Part shown: positions 5,173 to 6,993 of the stretch, in pieces
Layout: every line of letters starts with the position of its first letter
Position numbering within the stretch: position 1 is the first letter of the stretch
From: Acidimicrobiaceae bacterium
Lineage (GTDB): Bacteria > Actinomycetota > Acidimicrobiia > Acidimicrobiales > UBA8190
Assembly (NCBI GenBank): GCA_003131945.1
Contig: PKWD01000251.1
Location: 1-6,993, forward strand
Length of the DNA stretch: 6,993 nucleotides
Direction of reading: 5' to 3'
Translations under genes and position numbers: made by a program
The notes under the pieces: model-generated
Database searches by the model: none
What the model was told of the DNA's origin: nothing
Seen by the model: the letters and a program-made list of their open reading frames with translations, nothing else

Positions 5173-5979
5173 ATGCCTGCGCCGACGACGATGAAACCAA
5201 CACGCCGCTTCCGTCCGGTGGAGGTTGTTGCCGTGCGGCAGGTGACCCCGCGTCTGGTGACAGTGGCGTTGGGAGGTGACGCACTCGAAGGCTTCGAGAT
5301 CGCCGCCCCCACCCAGCACGTCAAACTCCTCTTCCCGGCCCCCGGTGAGGACGCGCCCGCCCTCCCGGAATTCGGCCCTGACGGGCTCCGCTTTCCCGAT
5401 GATCGGACCCGCCCGGTGATGCGCACCTTTACGCCCCGGCACTTCGATCCCGGATTGACGACGCTCGACGTGGAGTTCGTTCTCCATGGTGAAGGTCCGG
5501 CGTCGGCATGGGCGAATCAGGCCGCTCCCGGCCAACGGATCGCCCTGGCCGGCCCGGGCGGCCGCATGCCACTCGAGCTCGGACCGGGGCGGTGGGTCGT
5601 GGCCGGTGACGAGAGCGCCATCCCTGCCATCGGCACCCTGCTGGCCGCCCTTCCCGCCTCGGCGTCGGCCGAGGTGTATCTCGAAGTGGATGGCGATTCC
5701 GACGAGAGAGAGCTTGAGAGCGCCGCCGACGTCAGCGCCACCTGGCTGCACCGACAACCGGGTTCCTTCGGTCCGACGCTGCAGTCGGCTCTGTCCGCCG
5801 CCGACCTCACCGGGGTGGCCGGCATCTGGGTCGCCTGCGAGGCGACGGCCGTACGCCTTATCCGGCGGGCGCTCCTGACCGAGGGCCGCGTGGATCCGTC
5901 TTCACTGGTCACCCGTGGCTATTGGCGCCTCGGTGAGCAGAACCACCCGGACCACGACTACGGCGAAGACGCCTCCTAG
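5173..5979 (+). CDS. Siderophore-interacting protein (SIP) family FAD-binding oxidoreductase
   Basis: A 268-aa soluble flavoprotein of the SIP/ViuB-like family, whose members use FAD and NAD(P)H or ferredoxin to reduce ferric siderophores. The FAD-binding beta-barrel spans about 12-135 and contains the flavin motif R84-T85-F86-T87 in RPVMRTFTPRHFD, followed by DVEFVLHGEGPASAWA (99-114). The C-terminal NAD(P)H domain includes WVVAGDESAIPAI (141-153) and GIWVACEAT. The end, GYWRLGEQNHPDHDYGED (249-266), is the family signature. Phe86 replaces the Tyr more usual in R-x-Y-(S/T). The start at ATG 5173 is fixed by AGGAG 7 nt upstream. It lies 55 nt after the DHA2 exporter and should share its MarR-controlled transcript. 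This linkage suggests either iron release from an imported or exported chelator, or reduction of a redox-active toxic compound alongside its export. The family is certain, the substrate is not. Confidence 0.92.
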   Translation: MPAPTTMKPTRRFRPVEVVAVRQVTPRLVTVALGGDALEGFEIAAPTQHVKLLFPAPGEDAPALPEFGPDGLRFPDDRTRPVMRTFTPRHFDPGLTTLDVEFVLHGEGPASAWANQAAPGQRIALAGPGGRMPLELGPGRWVVAGDESAIPAIGTLLAALPASASAEVYLEVDGDSDERELESAADVSATWLHRQPGSFGPTLQSALSAADLTGVAGIWVACEATAVRLIRRALLTEGRVDPSSLVTRGYWRLGEQNHPDHDYGEDAS

Positions 5980-6295
5980 CTGCTATCGGAGTCCGAGGGG
6001 CGCCGCCGGCACGGTCATCTACCGACGATGACACCGGAAAGATTGTCCGGCGCACAGGTCTTCAAAGGCGCTTGGATGTCTTCACCGACCACGGACGAAT
6101 TCCAAGCCACCTGTTGGGATTGGCAGGCGATGGGAATCTCGAGAGCGTCTTGGACGTCCACCTTGTTGCCGTGACGTCCAAAGGAATCGATGGTGGCGAG
6201 GTTGGCTCCAGGCAAGCCCAGGTCACGCATTCAGTCGCGTTAGTGGAGGGCCACGACCGTCAGGCACTGCGCCCTGTTGGGTGCAAGCTGTGGGG
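5980..6295. other. 316-base spacer, no well supported gene
   Basis: GTCATC (6014-6019) and GATGAC (6027-6032) form a 6-bp stem with a 7-nt loop about 35 bp after the SIP-type stop. No T-run follows, so it is at best a weak intrinsic terminator. A plus-strand ORF (6072-6299) and a minus-strand ORF (6015-6230) overlap over most of the spacer with equal third-position G/C content, so codon use does not show which, if either, is real. No promoter with good -35 and -10 boxes was found before the second exporter. Confidence 0.45.
6015..6230 (-). CDS. Doubtful 71-aa hypothetical protein or gene remnant
   Basis: On the minus strand ATG 6230 directly follows an in-frame TGA and the frame runs to TGA at 6017-6015. 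The product has two Cys (C34 and C58) and reads smoothly as protein in its middle (HGNKVDVQDALEIPIACQSQ). The pattern N-x-V-x-V, then IP(I/V)-x-C, then a second Cys loosely recalls the C-terminal units of small secreted actinobacterial surface proteins of chaplin-like type. There is no signal peptide and no Shine-Dalgarno, so it may be the tail of a gene whose front is lost. The resemblance is from memory of the pattern only and may be chance. Confidence 0.22.
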   Translation of the reverse strand: MRDLGLPGANLATIDSFGRHGNKVDVQDALEIPIACQSQQVAWNSSVVGEDIQAPLKTCAPDNLSGVIVGR

Positions 6296-6993
6296 GTGAC
6301 CGATCTCAAGACCCGCAGTGATCCCCCTGACACGCCGGAGGCGCCGACGCGCGCCCACTGGTGGATCCTTGTCGTCATTGCCGGGGCCCAACTCATGGTG
6401 GTCCTCGATACGACGATCATGATCATCGCCCTCCCCTCGGCCCAGCACTCCCTGGGGTTCTCCAACGTCGACCGGCAATGGGTGGTGACCGCCTACACCT
6501 TGGGGTTCGGTGGCCTGCTCCTTCTGGGGGGGCGGATCAGCGACATCGTCGGACCCAAGCGGACCCTGATGGTGGGTGTCATCGGCTTCGCCGCCGCGTC
6601 GGCGCTCGGGGGTGCGTCGCAGACCACCGGCATGCTGATCGGCGCCCGGGCGTTGCAGGGGATGCTCGGAGCTCTCCTGGCGCCATCGGTGCTCTCTCTT
6701 CTCACCACCACATTCGCTGATCCTCGCGAGCGGGGCCGGGCCTTCGGGATCTACGCCTCGATCGCCATCGGGGGCGCCGCCTTCGGGCTCATTCTCGGTT
6801 CATTTCTGACCCAGTACCTCGATTGGCGCTGGTGCCTCTATGTGAACCTGCCCATATCGGCCATCGTCGCTGTCGGCGCCTTCACCATGATTCCGAAGCG
6901 CGCCGGACACCGGGGAGCCAGGCTCGACATCCCGGGGGCCATCCTCGGCAGCGGTGGGTTGGTGGCTCTGGTCTACGGGTTGGGCGAGGCGCC
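6296..6993 (+). CDS. DHA2-family MFS exporter, N-terminal half (3' end outside window)
   Basis: The frame from GTG 6296 stays open to the window edge (232 residues). A polar N-terminal tail of about 20 residues leads to TM1 with MVVLDTTIMIIALPSAQ and its membrane Asp (D38). RQWVVTAYTLGFG is at 60-72, motif A GRISDIVGPKR at 79-89, and ARALQGMLGALLAPS at about 117-131. A motif C-like GGAAFGLILGSFL follows, then WRWCLYVNLPIS at about 177-188. This is the N-terminal half of a 14-TM drug:H+ antiporter and is clearly distinct from the first exporter in the window, so it is not a recent duplicate. In-frame GTG 6281 and 6290 are other possible starts. None has a clear ribosome site. It lies 316 bp after the SIP-type gene on the same strand. 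Whether it shares that transcript is not visible. Confidence 0.9.
   Translation, partial: MTDLKTRSDPPDTPEAPTRAHWWILVVIAGAQLMVVLDTTIMIIALPSAQHSLGFSNVDRQWVVTAYTLGFGGLLLLGGRISDIVGPKRTLMVGVIGFAAASALGGASQTTGMLIGARALQGMLGALLAPSVLSLLTTTFADPRERGRAFGIYASIAIGGAAFGLILGSFLTQYLDWRWCLYVNLPISAIVAVGAFTMIPKRAGHRGARLDIPGAILGSGGLVALVYGLGEA

Noticed and set aside
3932..5173. A 413-codon plus-strand open frame inside the first exporter gene
   Set aside because: It is out of frame with a clear 14-TM exporter. Its product is dominated by Arg, Pro, His and Gly, as expected for a shifted frame of a GC-rich gene.
5020..5757. Long minus-strand frame antisense to the SIP-type gene
   Set aside because: Gly/Arg-rich shadow of a gene with clear family motifs on the other strand.
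6072..6299. Plus-strand 75-aa ORF whose TGA overlaps the GTG of the second exporter (GTGA)
   Set aside because: The overlap would suit translational coupling, but the product matches nothing, has no ribosome site, and its third-position G/C is the same as the opposite strand.

Overview
The window reads as chromosomal DNA of a high-GC actinobacterium. Real genes have G/C-rich third positions, TTG and GTG starts are frequent, and several starts lack a Shine-Dalgarno in a way that fits leaderless transcription. The protein types (SnoaL-like NTF2 fold, actinobacterial class I methyltransferase, stand-alone cyclic-nucleotide-binding protein, 14-TM DHA2 exporters, SIP-type flavoprotein) suit Actinobacteria. 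An Acidimicrobiia-like lineage is a guess that the sequence does not settle. No tRNA, rRNA, CRISPR array, transposase or integrase was seen.

Left part (1-3116): single genes separated by long, apparently eroded spacers. The first 43 bases hold the last 13 codons of what looks like a medium-chain dehydrogenase/quinone oxidoreductase. Next come a doubtful small secreted or membrane ORF (161-409), a SnoaL-like/NTF2-fold protein (686-1192), a SAM-dependent methyltransferase (about 1297-2040) and a 144-aa stand-alone cyclic-nucleotide-binding-domain protein (2445-2879, TTG start with a good RBS). The spacers at 410-685, 2041-2444 and 2880-3116 contain only short protein-like scraps and no convincing full gene.

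Right part (3117-6993): a compact regulated cassette. A MarR-family regulator on the minus strand (about 3117-3569) diverges from a DHA2 drug exporter (3657-5117). The exporter is followed after 55 nt by a siderophore-interacting-protein (SIP) type FAD oxidoreductase (5173-5979) with a strong RBS. A second DHA2 exporter begins at about 6296 and runs off the window. The AT-rich spacer between marR and the exporter holds a 31-bp near-perfect palindrome at 3619-3649. It is made of two 12-bp palindromes, AGTT-N4-AACT, and sits over face-to-face promoters for both genes.

The simplest working model is that the MarR protein represses itself and the exporter-flavoreductase operon by covering both promoters. 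A small effector, such as a toxic aromatic, a quinone or a siderophore-like compound, would relieve repression, so that the compound is exported and/or reduced. The effector and substrate cannot be read from sequence.
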